64,000 nt of DNA. It comes from Zygnema cylindricum (Eukaryota; Streptophyta; Zygnematophyceae; Zygnematales; Zygnemataceae). Shown here in pieces: positions 20,636-33,953 of the stretch. How positions within the stretch are numbered: the stretch's first letter is position 1; each line of letters starts with the position of its first letter. The DNA lies in assembly GCA_037447655.1 (NCBI GenBank), contig JBBHKE010000402.1, positions 27,524 to 91,523 on the forward strand. Reading direction: 5' to 3'. Position numbers and translations under genes: made by a program. The notes beneath the pieces are model-generated. The model saw only the letters and a list, made by a program, of their open reading frames with translations. It was not told the origin of the DNA and made no database searches.

Positions 20636-22238
20636 AAGTTCCTCATAAAATCTACATCTTCTGAACTCATATTTTTATCCGTGATATTTACCCCATTTTC
20701 TGAACTTTCCTCACTCTCTCCCTTGAAATTTTTTCTACTATTACTTTCTATTTTTATTCCCAAAAAATATTTCTCATCCCCTAAACCTTTAATCAAATAT
20801 TCCTCTTCTCCCCTATCTTTTGGAGCCCCCCCTAGATTTACATCTCCCCTTTATTCTGAATTCGTTGAAGTCTCGCTTTCCCACTAGTTTTCTGATTCTA
20901 AAATATCTATGAAATTATCCTCATTATTTTTATTTTTCCCTTTTTCAATTATGGATCCTAGATCTGACTTTCTCATTTCCAAGTCATAAACTCTACACTC
21001 CTTCACATCCTCAAATACCTCCTCTCTCTTTACTCCCCTTATACCTTAAATAGCACACTGTTGTTTTCGTGGAATTTCTGTATGTTTTTCTCTCCTCCCC
21101 ATTCTACATGTGAAAAATCTCCAAAATCTCATCCTTTTTCTCCTCTTCTCCTTCTTCCTCCTCATTCACATTCTAACTTCTAATTTCTTCTAAACAAGGA
21201 CACTTCTTTAGAAAGTGACCCAGTTCCCTATAAAAGAAGCAAATCCCTCTTTTAAAAACTCCCATTTTTTTTCCTCTCCCTCTCTTTCCAACAAAGTTCC
21301 AATAATTTTTACGTTTGTACTTCTTCCTCTCATCACGCTTCCACCAATCACCATCATTCCTCTCTTCACGCTTCCGCCAATCACTATCATTCCTCTTATC
21401 ACACTTCCGCCAGTCACCACCGGCTTTCAGTGCATTCACCTTGTTACTTCCCTTACGAAGCTCCAAAGTGATTTCCCTCACAAGAATCATCCCCATGGTA
21501 ATGCTCAAAGTCCATGAGGAGCAATCCATTTTCTGCATATGGTAAATTATGTCTTCGTACTCATCTGGATGTTTTATAATTAGGTTGTTAATCTTTCTTT
21601 CCTCACATTCTCCATATCCCACATTATTAAGTTCAAAATATAATGCAGCAATATCATTGCAAAACTCTATTATGCTGCCGCCTTTATAAACATAGGCCTC
21701 TATTTTCGTTTTACTAATTGGTGGCTCTCTATAGTTTCACTCTTATAAATCTGAATCAATATTTCCTAGATTTCTGAAGACTTGGTTAGTTTTAAAAGAG
21801 TGATAGCTATGGACTTAAACACGTATCTAAGCATGAGATATTTTGTTATAGTGTTTTTATGCTCCCAATTTTTTTATCAGTTTCTTCAGTTTTAGTTATA
21901 ACCCCTACAAGTGGAATTGTAGCCGAGAGCCTAGCTCCCCTCACCATAGGTGTTCTTTTTCCCTTCTCCCCTTTTCCCTCTTCTATGGCAATGATTTTCT
22001 CTTCACCATCCGTTGCATCTGAACTCCGGTTGGTTTTCAAGGAAGCCCTAGATGAATCTCCATAGTGAGTTTCACCAAAGCGTGGTGGCGAACACCTCAC
22101 CTCTCGTGAAACAATTCCCAATAAGTGCTTTTCGAAAAGAAATCCCTCCATCGTAAACTCCCAATAAGTGAAGTCTGTTCCATCAAACATAGGCATCTTA
22201 GATGGTGGGCCCATAACCTGAAATTCTATGGGTTCCAT
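20636..22238 (-). pseudogene. gag-acidic-RT remnant of element E
   Basis: The gag start M-E-P-I-E-F-Q-V-M-G-P-P is at 22238, inside the LTR, followed by F-D-G-T-D-F-T-Y-W-E-F. The middle gag (21622-21173) carries L-I-I-K-H-P-D-E-Y-E-D-I-I-Y, basic Trp-Arg repeats (D-W-R-K-R-E-E-R, D-W-W-K-R-D-E-R) and a damaged knuckle C-F-F-Y-R-E-L-G-H-F-L-K-K-C, in which the second Cys is Tyr. Protease and integrase are absent. After an acidic stretch with stops, K-G-L-G-D-E-K-Y-F-L-G-I-K-I-E-S (about 20796-20750) is the piece of RT that normally follows Y-V-D-D. Frameshifted and inactive. Confidence 0.7.
22204..22218 (-). other. Primer binding site of element E
   Basis: Minus strand GGTTATGGGCCCACC follows the LTR end GAATTTCA. 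All 15 bases are complementary to the anticodon arm of plant initiator tRNA-Met as I remember it. Confidence 0.8.
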
Positions 22239-23398
22239 TCCCCCACATAATTCGCATATCCAAAGAACCTTATATAGATAGTGCCGACTCTAAGTTCATA
22301 CAAACCCAAATGACTCACACCCTATTAGTCAAAACCCTAATACAAATTCACCCTTGTGAAATAAGACTTTTTGTGTGCTCCGTTCTCCCCACTGAATGCA
22401 AAGTTAGAATATTGATTTGGATAATATCCCCCACTTTGACTTTCCCTTAGAAATGCAGCCACCTTGGCATGAAAAAACTCTGACCCAATACACCCTTGTG
22501 TAGCGTGGACTCTTTTGAGTCCGCACCAAAAAAAATTACTGAAAATGGTCAACTAAATGAGTTGATATTAAATGGCAAAGTATGTTTTTTTATACAGATG
22601 CTCTCTAAGAGAGAGGTGGCTACCTACTAAAATAATCTAAGTCCTAAAACCCCTCTCTAAGCCCCCTAGTATTGAGGTAAGAATCAATCATATGACTGTT
22701 CCTTACATAAAGTATAGGTGTCAGAGTTCTTTCTATACTTTCCTCGTACGGCATCGTTATAATGTGACAATTTTCAAATCCAGACTTGTCATCGCGTGTT
22801 CTGAAGATCGCGCAATCCTCCAGGATATTGCCACGTGTTATCCGGAGTGGCGGCGCTCGAAAACTCCAAGGCGACCATTCCGAGGTCCTGGCTCGCACCG
22901 CGATCGTCGATTCAAATCGACTTTTTGTCCTGACCGTTGAAATAAATGTTCGCAACATTTATTTCTTGCTGTATATAAAGTACAGCAGGTTTTATGCTTG
23001 AAGGTTCTAATGTAGCAGTTAAATGGAATCTTTGGCGTGTGTGAATCTAAATATTTATGGTACCCAATATAGTTCAGCATCGGCCTTAGATAATAGTATA
23101 AAGCTAACATCTGCGGGTGATTTAACGGACTTTAGGTTCCAAGATCGAATTGTGGGTCCGTCAAATCCCTTTTGATAAATCTACTCAGATTCTACTACTT
23201 GTCACTCTAGATAGCTTAGGCAGCCATGACTCTAGCTCCGTCTCTAGCCTTCAATTACTACTGTAAGTGTGGGGGTTAAAGAGAGGAGTTAGAGGCAGAC
23301 TGCCTCCGCTCTTTTTCTATTTCAACCGAGAAAAATTTCTAAAGGAATAACATTGTTAGCTACACAATACAAACCGAGAAAATACATACATTTCAACA
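22219..23398 (-). repeat. 5' LTR of element E
   Basis: Minus strand starts TGTTGAAATGTATGTATTTT at 23398 and ends ATAGAATTTCA at 22219, about 1.18 kb, with the shared LTR landmarks (for example near 23213-23310 and 22610-22680). Confidence 0.8.
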
Positions 23399-24317
23399 TC
23401 TTTTGTAAATTTTCTAGTATTTTGCGTAATAGTACCTCTACACTTTACATGGGAACAATAACCAAAGCGTGACTTGGGTTGCTCACTTGATTGAAATTGT
23501 ATTTCCTCACTTGTAGGTTGAGGCATCAATTGAGCTTAAATGCCACTTCCGTACCTATGCTCGAGAGTTGAGCAAGTCCAACATTTTGTGTGGTTGGTGA
23601 CACAAACATACATTTGGTTCAAAAAACTCAACTTACATTCGCTTCAAACATGTAACACTATTTGCACCACTTTCTTGAATCATCCTTACTTGAAAACAAG
23701 ACATGTAGAACTTTCACCTCTTTTTTGGTGAACCGCTTCTAGTTTAAAAGTTACCCGGTCGTTGTTGTTAAGAACATTAATACTGCCTCACAAAGATGCT
23801 CACAACAAAAATGCATCTTACATCAAAAGCTTAAATAAATATTTTTACAAATTAAAATACTCTAATATCATAATACAACATGTCGACCAAATATGAATAT
23901 TTTCCGCCAAAGCTTTATTAATAAAAACCTCCCTTCATCTCTACTTTTTGCTCACTTAGACATATATCTTAAGTCTTACACTATATCTTAAGTCTTACAC
24001 TTCCTCTTTCTTTATTTCTTCACTCCATACACTCTTATGTATCTCTCTCAAACACATGATGCATCTCTGCACACTGCATACAAAATACATTGAAACATTG
24101 ACTGATATACCTTCCTAAAACCGACAACTAACGACCTTTTACACCACTAGTCGAAAACAAACAAGGGCGCTGAAGTCCACATGCAAACGTGCGCCTAACA
24201 AAAAAATTCAAGCGCCGAAGCAAAATGGCGTGCACTAAAACGAACATATCTAAAGACAACGCCTTAAATAACATACTTGAGGTACTAGACAATACAAAAT
24301 AGTCAAAACCTAAATTG
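23399..24317. other. AT-rich sequence with no recognised gene
   Basis: No convincing coding sequence or element ends found. A 19-bp tandem pair occurs at about 23963-24000. Short open stretches have no recognisable motif. Confidence 0.5.
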
Positions 24318-25207
24318 TAGTGTTGTGTTTCAGTAAGGATTTGCCGATAACTGATATGCATCTTTTTTCGGGTAGCCAATAATCGATATATTGGTACGAT
24401 ATATCGCTATTGGTGTTATCGCCGATAAATAACCGATATTTATTGGTTATTATTAGCGATAACTTTGATATCGATACTTATCGGCAATAAATGTACGGAC
24501 TTTACAGATAAATGTACGGCCTGTTCACTCAACTTTACGTGTTATTCCCCCGACGCGCCTTACTTATTACTCTTATCTACTGAGGTGCATACCAATCAGA
24601 TCATTTGTACAAGCCGAAAGTACAGTAGCAGTCATAAGATATATACGTTGTTAGTACGGCTTTAGCTAAAACGATGTACCTTTCACATCTGACACCATGG
24701 CTTTGTCCTATTCTTCCTTGGGATCCATTCAAAACCTGCCACATTTCAATCCGTCGGCTTTTTTGGCATAAGCTGCCAAAAGAGCCACTCCGGGATGTCG
24801 GCGCTCACGCTGGCTGTCCGCTCGTAATTTCTTATTGAAAGTCGTCCGTTCGATTTCGGCGGCGCGCAGAATGTTCTTTTGTGTCCGTTGTACTTTGCAT
24901 CGTCATCCTTTTACCGTTTTATAATCCTCAGTTTGTCGTTACATTGCCGTACGTTCCCGTAAAATTTATTTTCAGTTAAACGGCCAAAAGTACTACAATG
25001 TGCAACATACTTTTTCGTCAAAGTTTGTACTTTGTCGTAAAAAACCATATATTTCTTGTAAATTTCCCGTTTAGTTTACCGGAGAGATAGTAATCCAGAC
25101 AGAAAGTACAAAAAGTACGGATATATCATGACCTATGACCATTTGATAACAGATAACTATCGGTATCAGTGTTATCGTGATATTTTTTTTACCGCTACAC
25201 AACACTA
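24318..25207. mobile_element. hAT-like MITE
   Basis: Terminal inverted repeat TAGTGTTGTGT at 24318 and its complement ending at 25207. Flanks CTAAATTG (24310-24317) and GTTAATTG (25208-25215) match at 6 of 8 positions, as for the 8-bp hAT target duplication. Near both ends are repeated CGATAAC/TATCGG-type subterminal motifs. There is no transposase, so it is non-autonomous. Confidence 0.65.
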
Positions 25208-25654
25208 GTTAATTGAACCACCAAACATAAATAATCTATGTGCTAGCTGGTAATGAACCACCGTACATTGAACTAACCAAAGGAACTCTGATGCAAATAG
25301 CAATACCATACACAATTATCGAATCTCGCCACGCGAACCAAAACGTGAACAAATCTTTGGACGACCGATTCTGCATATCATAGTAAAACATGATTTCGGG
25401 TGATCCGTCGATTCTCCCTAAAATCCTAAGAGGTGTGAGTGTGGTCGTGGTCATTAGTCTTGGTCACGATCGCTTCCGTGGTCGTGGTCGAGGTCACTAT
25501 CGTGGTTGTTGTCATGGTTGTTGTCGTGGTAGTTATTTGACATCTATCGTCTATTTTGGGTTGACATCATTTTCCGATATTAGTACTTTTTGTAACGATT
25601 AAGACGGGTTCAACAAAGCGGACCAAGTGTATTTGTCTTTTCTCAATTCTTCAA
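25208..25654. other. Unannotated sequence with a GTGGTC/GTTGTC-type repeat tract
   Basis: Imperfect GTGGTC, GGTCGTGGTC and GTTGTC repeats occupy about 25440-25540. No gene recognised. Confidence 0.45.
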
Positions 25655-26539
25655 AGTTCCATTAAAGATTGGTACCCTAGAGGGTGGGCCCCTAACCTGA
25701 AACTCTGAGACCTCCATAAGTCCTCAGAGTGGATAGCTTCCGAGAAGCCTATAGGATAACCCTGACCCCTTCGTGTTTCAGCAAAAAAAACTGCCACCAT
25801 GGCAGACAATAACTCTGACCACCTTCACCTCTGTAAAGGCAAGACTCCCATGAGTCGATAGCAAAAAGAATCTTTGAATTTGCTCCCCTGAGCAGTAAGT
25901 TATGGAGGGTCAAAGTTGACCTTTTGTACAAAAGCTCTCTGGGAGAGAGGATCCTATCTCCTAATTTTTCTAAGTCCTATCTCTCTCATAGACTCTATCT
26001 ACTGATGAACGAAGCCAATCAGATTACAGTTCCGTACACAAAAGTACAGCTGCCGGTGTACTTTCTGTACGGACACTGTACGACATGGCCTAAATGTCGA
26101 CACGTGGTATGTTGGGATTCGCTCCCTTAATCCTCGGAGATGCCGCGATCCAATGTCATTCCGCCATGTGTCATCCAATGTGGCGATGACCAAAAACAGC
26201 CGAAATCCTCTTCCGCGATCTCGGCGTTAATTCTGGCCGTCGGATTAAATTCACATTTAATCGTAGCCGTAATAAATATATGCGCGGTATTCGTTTCACT
26301 AAAGAAATAAATGCGCGGTATTGGTTTCTTATCCGTACTGTAATCCGTACTTTTACATAACTAGATATATGTCTCCCGTAAACAGTTTCTGTTAAATGAA
26401 CTATCCCACGTATGAATGTTTAATTAAATATCAAACCATATAGTACGTAACACTAGTTAATGACTTATCGGCTAAGGCTACCGGCTACCGGCTGCCTGCC
26501 GTCCGGTAGGTACCAGGATCAAATCCTGTGGCCGGCACA
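25655..26539 (-). repeat. Copia LTR fragment H with start of gag
   Basis: Minus strand: gag start codons at 25655-25697 (V-R-G-P-P-S-R-V-P-I-F-N-G), primer site GGTTAGGGGCCCACC at 25683-25697 (one change), then LTR from 25698 rightwards. It lacks the LTR start and breaks off near 26539. Confidence 0.65.
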
Positions 26540-27045
26540 TACCTTAAGGTCGCTGCCAGATCGGATGATACGTGGCACCAAGACATTGGATTTCGGCATC
26601 TCTAGGGATTACGGAAACGAATCCAGAAAAGACACGTGTCGACATTTTTTTCATGTCGTACAATGTTTGTAAATAAAGTACACCAGTATCTGTACCTTTT
26701 TATACGGTACAGCAAAATGATTGGTGCCGTACGTGAGTACATAGAGTTTTAGAGAGAGATAGGACTTGGAAAAAAATGGTAGATAGGACCCTCTCTCTCT
26801 TAGAGCTTCTATACAAAAAGTCACACTTTGACCCTCCATAACTTACTACTCAGGGGAGCAAATTCAGAGATTCTTTTTTGCTATAGACTCAGGGGAGTCT
26901 TGCCTTCACAAGGGTGAAGGTGGTCAGAGTTTTTGTTTCCCAAGGTGGCGGTTATTCGTGCTATAAGACAAAGGGGTTAGGGTTTTCCTACAGGCTTCGT
27001 GTGAGCTGCTTACTCACTGTTCTCCGACACACTGCTTACCCTTTC
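26540..27045 (+). repeat. Copia LTR fragment H' in opposite orientation
   Basis: Plus-strand LTR sequence, the reverse of fragment H. For example 26971-26999 pairs with 25742-25770. It starts abruptly at about 26540 and ends near 27045, so H and H' form an imperfect inverted repeat with a spacer of roughly 300 bp. Confidence 0.6.
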
Positions 27046-27056
27046 ATCTACCTCTT

Positions 27057-27269
27057 TCATGGGAGCAGATGATACCATGGAAATCTGACTCCGTCAAACG
27101 CGAGTAGAGCACTAGGAGATGGACGCCTCACTTGTCCACTCAGTATTCCCCAATATCGTTTTTCACACAATGCACTTGTCATCATTGTTTCCCAATAGAT
27201 GAATCGTGTTCCATTGAAAATGGGCACCCTAGAGGGTGGGCCCATAACCTGCAATTGTGTGACCTTCAT
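27057..27269 (-). pseudogene. gag N-terminal fragment of copia element I
   Basis: Minus strand, 70 codons: Q-L-Q-V-M-G-P-P-S-R-V-P-I-F-N-G then Y-W-E-T-M-M and L-C-E-K-R-Y-W-G-I-L-S-G-Q-V-R-R. This is the gag start of the same copia group. The first codons are in LTR I and the frame passes through the primer site. The sequence is lost at about 27057, where LTR fragment H' begins. Only the N-terminus survives. Confidence 0.75.
27235..27249 (-). other. Primer binding site of element I
   Basis: Minus strand GGTTATGGGCCCACC next to the LTR end ATTGCA. Perfect family sequence. Confidence 0.8.
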
Positions 27270-28233
27270 AGGTGCACAAATACTGCATCTTACATGAAGC
27301 CTCTAGGATAATTTGAAATGACCTTCTTCCCTTTGAATCAACTGCCTCCCAAGTTTGCAAAGATTCTTATTGCCTTCACCCTTGTGAAAGTTGGACTCCT
27401 CTAAGCCTTATGTAAAAAGAATCAATGAAAGCGCCCTACCAAGTGATTAAATATCAAATGGCAAAGATGCCAGTTTTATACAAGCCCTCAGAGAGAGATG
27501 CGGCTATCTACCAAAAAACCTTTAAGTCCTACAACCCTTCTCTAAACCCCCTTAGTACTGATGTAGGGATCGAATTAGAAGATTGTACAGTATAAGAAAG
27601 TACAGTTGCAGATGTACTTGTTGTACGACCATTGTACGACATTGCCATGGAGGGGATGCCTGTGTTTTTTTGGACTTGTCGCCAAGTTTCCTGCAAATCC
27701 TATAATCGAATGACGAGGTACCATGTAGCACTTAGTGACACAACTTCCAAAAACAACCAAAACAACTATTCAAAAATGTTTGCTTCAATAGGAGCCGTCC
27801 GATATTAACCGACATTTAATGTGCGCCGTTCAAATTAGTCGACCTTCTGCATAAAGAAATATTCTAACTGTCTCTATGTTATAGTCATATAAATCCGTTA
27901 ATCGGCATAATTTGCTAGTACTAGTATAAATAATTATCACGCCCTTTATATCCTAACATTGGTCTTAGACTATAGAACAACGCTACCGGCTACTGGCTAT
28001 TGACTATAGGGACCAAGATCAAATCCTTGGCCCGTCTGTCTTTTTGCTAACACCTAGTCTATCTTCCTCTTGTAGCTACTTAGGCACCCATGGCTCCATC
28101 TCTCTCTAACAAGTCATCAGTGACTACAACAAGTATGATGACTGGAGAGAGAGAGAGTGGAGCTAATCCATTAGATAGATCATCTTTATTTTATGTCTTG
28201 ACCTAGAAAATACATAGAACTCATTTTTCAACA
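27250..28233 (-). repeat. LTR of element I
   Basis: Minus strand starts TGTTGAAAAATGAGTTCTAT at 28233 and ends CACAATTGCA at 27250, about 984 bp. It is the 5' LTR of an otherwise lost element. Confidence 0.8.
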
Positions 28234-28360
28234 AACGCCCATGGACCGTGTCCTGTTTATCGAAACGTTTAAGTAATATTGTACTAATCTAGACATCTGT
28301 ACGAACATTAGTAGACGCGACCCAAACCAACACAACGATTGACGCAAAATTGAGCAAAAA

Positions 28361-28585
28361 ATGAACAACACAATATCTTATTTCTTAAAACGAACGGCTA
28401 GTAGTTTTGAGGTTACCCGTTTAGCGACGTTGGTGAAAGGACAAAGCTACCCCATCCTGACATGGGCCGAGGGACAGCGTTACCTGTTTGCTGACGTCGA
28501 CCGAGGGACATGCCGATTAGGGGTGTTGACAAACAGAAAGTTGGCTTATTTAAAGGTTTTCAAATGGACAACCAAACGTATATAA
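28361..28585 (+). CDS. Short open frame of unknown nature (74 codons)
   Basis: I do not recognise this frame. It begins M-N-N-T-I-S-Y-F-L-K-R-T and contains G-Q-R-Y-L-F-A-D-V-D-R-G-T-C. Amino-acid use looks less random than that of neighbouring chance frames, and it lies between LTR I and a B-type LTR fragment. No signal peptide, membrane segment or known motif is visible. It may be a degraded piece of a longer mobile-element or viral-type gene, or chance. No ribosome context or splice signal supports it. Confidence 0.2.
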   Translation: MNNTISYFLKRTASSFEVTRLATLVKGQSYPILTWAEGQRYLFADVDRGTCRLGVLTNRKLAYLKVFKWTTKRI

Positions 28586-28771
28586 TTTGTATAAATACTT
28601 CAAATATGAACACCCGAAATCCGCTCGCTTTATGTCACGCTCCTAAATTGTTACCTTGTTTCTTATACGCGTTAACAAAAGAAAAGTTAACCGAAACTCG
28701 ATTTCTCGCGACTACTCGTACCCGCCCATACTCGAATATGTAAAAAAATAATGGTACATCTCCCTCGTACG

Positions 28772-29490
28772 TGCTGTTTTGGAAAAGTTAGTTTCGTGCG
28801 TACGCGACGTTTTGTGCGTACTCGACGCGATTTTTAATGCGTAAGTACTCACAAAATGTAATGTGGAGGTTCGATTATTTTTATGTGTGGGGGAGAAAAT
28901 GTATGAATTATATTGGAACGTATGGTATTGGATTTCAAGTGAAGCGAAGAAATATGGGCAAAAGTACGGTTTGCGTAAGGGGAAATCGACGGCGGATCGC
29001 GAAGCGATCCAACTTGAGATAATCGACAAAGATGAAATGGTACGTCGCACGTAAAGAACATAATGCGACAAGTGGGATGTATGGAAAAGGACGCCGCCGG
29101 TACATAGAATCTTTTTGGGACAGGTGTACTTTTTCTTGGCAGGCGCATTTATGACGAGGAACAAAATTGCGATACGGACAAATTTGGATGGTTTGACGTC
29201 GTTTCGTCAAGTGGACTTTGGGACCACGTGGCGCGACATCAAGGGTGCCGAATATGAGATACGGACGGCGGACAAAGGCCGCCGTCATTTTTCAAGGAGT
29301 GGGGACGCGAAATCGCGTCAATCACACGATATTTCTTTTTGGACGTCCCGGATGCTTTGACGAGATTCGCGAAGTCATCTTGACTTATTCACCATGACTC
29401 AGCATAAGATTGTGTGTACTTGTAAATATTCGGAGCAAAAATGTTTTGTCTTTTGCGTATTAATAAATTAGCGTTGAATATGACAGGTCT
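28772..29490 (+). repeat. B-type LTR fragment
   Basis: TGCTGTTTTGGAAAAGTTAG resembles the LTR start of B. Similarity can be followed through GCGCGACAT, GGGGACGC and TTGTGTGTACTTGTAAATAT to about 29490. No second LTR or target duplication found. Confidence 0.6.
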
Positions 29491-30986
29491 TATATACGTG
29501 ATCATTTAGGGTTCGGACACTTTAAATTGTGTGTGTTTATGTGTCGTACTTTTAGACAAGTGTACGCTTATGATTGCTTGACTCTCAGGTGTACGCTTAC
29601 GATTAGTTTATTCCTAGTAGCAGTTTATTAGGGTTAAATAGGACTTAATGACAGTTACGTAATTTACGTTGGATATTTTGACAGTTAGTGATTTGTTGAC
29701 AGCTCACAATTGTATATATAGCTACGAGCTTTGTTAGCGAAATCATCAATGCAGGTTAGTAAAGTGGGGACCAAAGATGTAGTATTTTAGGGTTGTCGAT
29801 TAGGTCATGCACTTTGAATGATATAATGATTATTTGATTATACTCTTGTTTATGTGAGATGCATTTGTTTTTACTATTTATTTATGTTATTTTTGATATG
29901 CATTGTTTATGCATTTGTCCTAGGGTTTGTTTATGTCGATTATTCCATCAAACCTTAGATGTTGTCATAGGGTTTATTTATGTTGATTATTCCATGAAAC
30001 CCTAAATGTTGTTTGTTGCGTCTGTGTACGCATATGGAGGATGCATTTCAAATGATTGTTCATTGGCCTAGCTTTGCTTAGCTTCTTGCATGATAGTTTG
30101 GGTTGCTTTTGCGGTCTTTTTTAGACCAAAGAATAACAATACCTTCCACGAAACCAAGAGTACAAAGTACAACCATGTTGTATTGTATGGAAAATACAAG
30201 ATTCGATACAGTATTGTAGTGGAACATATATAAGAAACCTTAAATTTTTTTGTTTTTTTCTTACCCGGCCGTACCCGAATTTGTTTTTTATTTTTTTAAA
30301 CACCCGACTGAATCCGACCACCCTCCAAAATTTGGCACCCGAATCCGTTTCGGATGCGACGAGGGCGGGCGGGTACTGGTCAAGTACGGATTCGGGTACC
30401 CGATTGCGACCTTTGATCGTGATATAACGAAGCCACGTTAGGGGTAATTTTGTCGTACCATTTTACGTACATTCTTTACGTACTACACGGACTCCCACCT
30501 CCCACCAAATATATGGTGATAATTTTTTTTGGTCGGGGAGCAACATATTGAGCCCTTAGACCATTCGATGTACATGAAATATCCGATTCATGCAATACAA
30601 TTTTTTTCAATACATAACACTTGTTCACTCAAGCTGGTAAAAAACAAAATATTTTTACTAAATTAACCAATGGAGCCCAACTATAATTTGTTACTCAAAT
30701 TAGTATTTCATGTACTAAAGGTGGACCTCCATTATTTTAAAAAGGCTAATTATCGGATGACAAACGTTTTTGTACCATTTCGTAACCTTTTGTTTTAAAG
30801 CAACAAATTTACTAGAGATCTACCAAGATTCTTCAACTTTATCATGGTAAACCTTAATCATCTTATTTTTTGCTTTATCCCATCTTTAACACAATCGTTC
30901 AAACCATCAATTTTGTGACTCACATAGACAATAGCCACACACTAGAAATGTAAAATTGGTGCACTTAGAAAAGTGGGATCATATCC
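29491..30986. other. Unannotated AT-rich sequence with ACCCGAAT-type motifs
   Basis: No gene recognised. Around 30262-30400, complementary runs of ACCCGAAT and CGGGTACCCG recur, as seen near ends of some DNA transposons, but I could not define termini. Confidence 0.4.
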
Positions 30987-32095
<1,109 letters not shown>

Positions 32096-32300
32096 CGTGC
32101 ATGTGTCTAATCGGATCAAGTAAAATTCAACCAAATCAGCTTGCGAGTAGAAAATTTGGAATACAAAACAATAATGCAAATCCCGAAGCAAAATTTATTA
32201 TAATACATAGCAAAAATGAATATGACAATTTAAAAAAGGAAAAAGGTGGAAAGAGTGAAAGGTGAAGTTGAGTGGGTGGCCGAGAGAGAGATCCATTTAT
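32096..32300. repeat. 205-bp direct repeat, left copy
   Basis: Begins CGTGCATGTGTCTAATC right after the CT tract and ends AGATCCATTTAT. It matches 33638-33840 with roughly 15 percent differences by eye. Confidence 0.8.
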
Positions 32301-33637
32301 CAACTTAGTCGATGGGTTGCCAATAGGCTCCACGGTGTGGGGCGTATTCCTTTTTGAAGTTAGATTTAGGTTTGCAAATAAATAAAAACAGCAACCGAAG
32401 AAAATAACAATAAATAGCAAAGTGTAAAGAATTCAAAATAACCAAATTCTGCAAAGCTTACAATTCTAACATTAAACCAAAATTAGCAAATAATAAGAAA
32501 ACAAATATGTAAAACTAGCACGAGGAAAATACTAGAAAGCAATATTAAAAATTTGCACAGAATCTGAGATAACCTGATTCTTACACACTAATAACCAATT
32601 GTAGAAAATGATAATAGAAAACAAGCAATGGAAAGCTATTGAGACTTAAGATAACCGGATTATAACAAACCACAAGCAAACGACAACCAAGGCAACAGAG
32701 ATTTGACAACAAAATGTCATACCCTAATTCATAGCATGCATACACAAGGGTCCATACACAAGGGTCCAGAGAAAGCTTGAGAAAGCGGCAAAATCCACAC
32801 TAAAAGAGGTTGTTGAAGGGAAACCATGCGGACTCCGGCCGAAACCGAGTGAATTATGTTGTAGTGCTTACAATAAAAGTATAATAGTGAAAAGAGAAAA
32901 GCTACGCGCTTAACTAACTAAGGCAAAAAAAGCCTTGGAGATTTACATTGACAATTTGACTAAGGAAAAGAAAAGGGAAAAAGACAAGAAAATGTAAGTC
33001 CTCTTCGATCAATTCTTGTGCTCTCAAATTATGAGAGTACAAACCTAACGCAATTGCCTAAGTACTAACAAAATAGCCAAAGTACTAATTCCTGACATTT
33101 GAAAACTAACCAATACGTGAGAGTATTTCACTGTACTATTTATGCCTAGTTTAGGTCCTGGTCAATAAGCAACCAGAACCATATGCCTACGTTACAAAAT
33201 TCGAAATGCGCGGATTAAAACCTTTCATAACTACATGGAAATGAATGAATCTACATGGGTTCACGACATAAATTACAACAAATCAGCATGCGTCGCAAAC
33301 ATTACGAATTCACAAATCGCGTCCCCAATGTTCTCAAATAACACGTCGCGTCACCAACATTTTGAAACCGTACATCGTGTAATTAATGTCTTGAAATTGT
33401 ACGTTGCGTCACACCAAAATCTGCGCCAAAAAAATAAAGTACAGACACCGTTGCTCAAGCAAATTTGTATCTCCGTGTTACCCGCGAAATTCCCGGCGTC
33501 ACTTCGATCAGTATACACGGTAATACCTGCGTCTACACATAATTTGTAACCCAAACGGAATTAGAGTGGGTACAACACGTAATATTCATACAAATAAACT
33601 AAAGTAATGTCCCGACACAATGCGGCATGACAATTGT
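32301..33637. other. Unannotated sequence between direct repeats
   Basis: A-rich sequence with no recognisable coding motif. A CGTCAC/CGTTGC-rich stretch lies around 33290-33420. Together with its flanking repeats it could be a short terminal-repeat element, but primer and purine sites are not evident. Confidence 0.4.
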
Positions 33638-33840
33638 CGTGCATGTGTCTAATCAAACCAAAAAACATGCAACCAAATCATCTGGCGAGTAGAAAAAGTG
33701 GAATAGACAACAACAAAGCAAATCCCGAAGCAAAGAGAATTATAATACATAGCAAAAATGAATATGACAATGTAAAAAGGAAAAAAGGTGGAAGGAGTGA
33801 AAGGCGAAGGTGAGTGGGCATCCGATAGAGAGATCCATTT
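33638..33840. repeat. 205-bp direct repeat, right copy
   Basis: Same start and end motifs as 32096-32300. A run of ten C follows at 33842-33851. Confidence 0.8.
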
Positions 33841-33953
33841 ACCCCCCCCCCTTAGCTCCTTAGCCTAAAGAAATGCTGGCCAACACAATTGGCAGCCCAC
33901 AAAGACGCGAATGGAAAGTCTCCTCAGTAGTGAGTATCCTCGTAAAATCCACA

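Larger units (their letters stand above)
20636..23398 (-). mobile_element. Element E: gag-only Ty1/copia derivative, 3' truncated
   Basis: Minus strand: 5' LTR 22219-23398, primer site 22204-22218, gag 22238-21173 and an acidic region to about 20840, then a short RT remnant (K-G-L-G-D-E-K-Y-F-L-G-I) up to the break at 20636. The overall plan matches element F, including the loss of protease, integrase and most of RT. No 3' LTR is present. Confidence 0.75.

Noticed and set aside
28772-29760. Solo B-type LTR with target duplication
   Set aside because: The right end and a matching flank could not be found; kept only as an LTR fragment.
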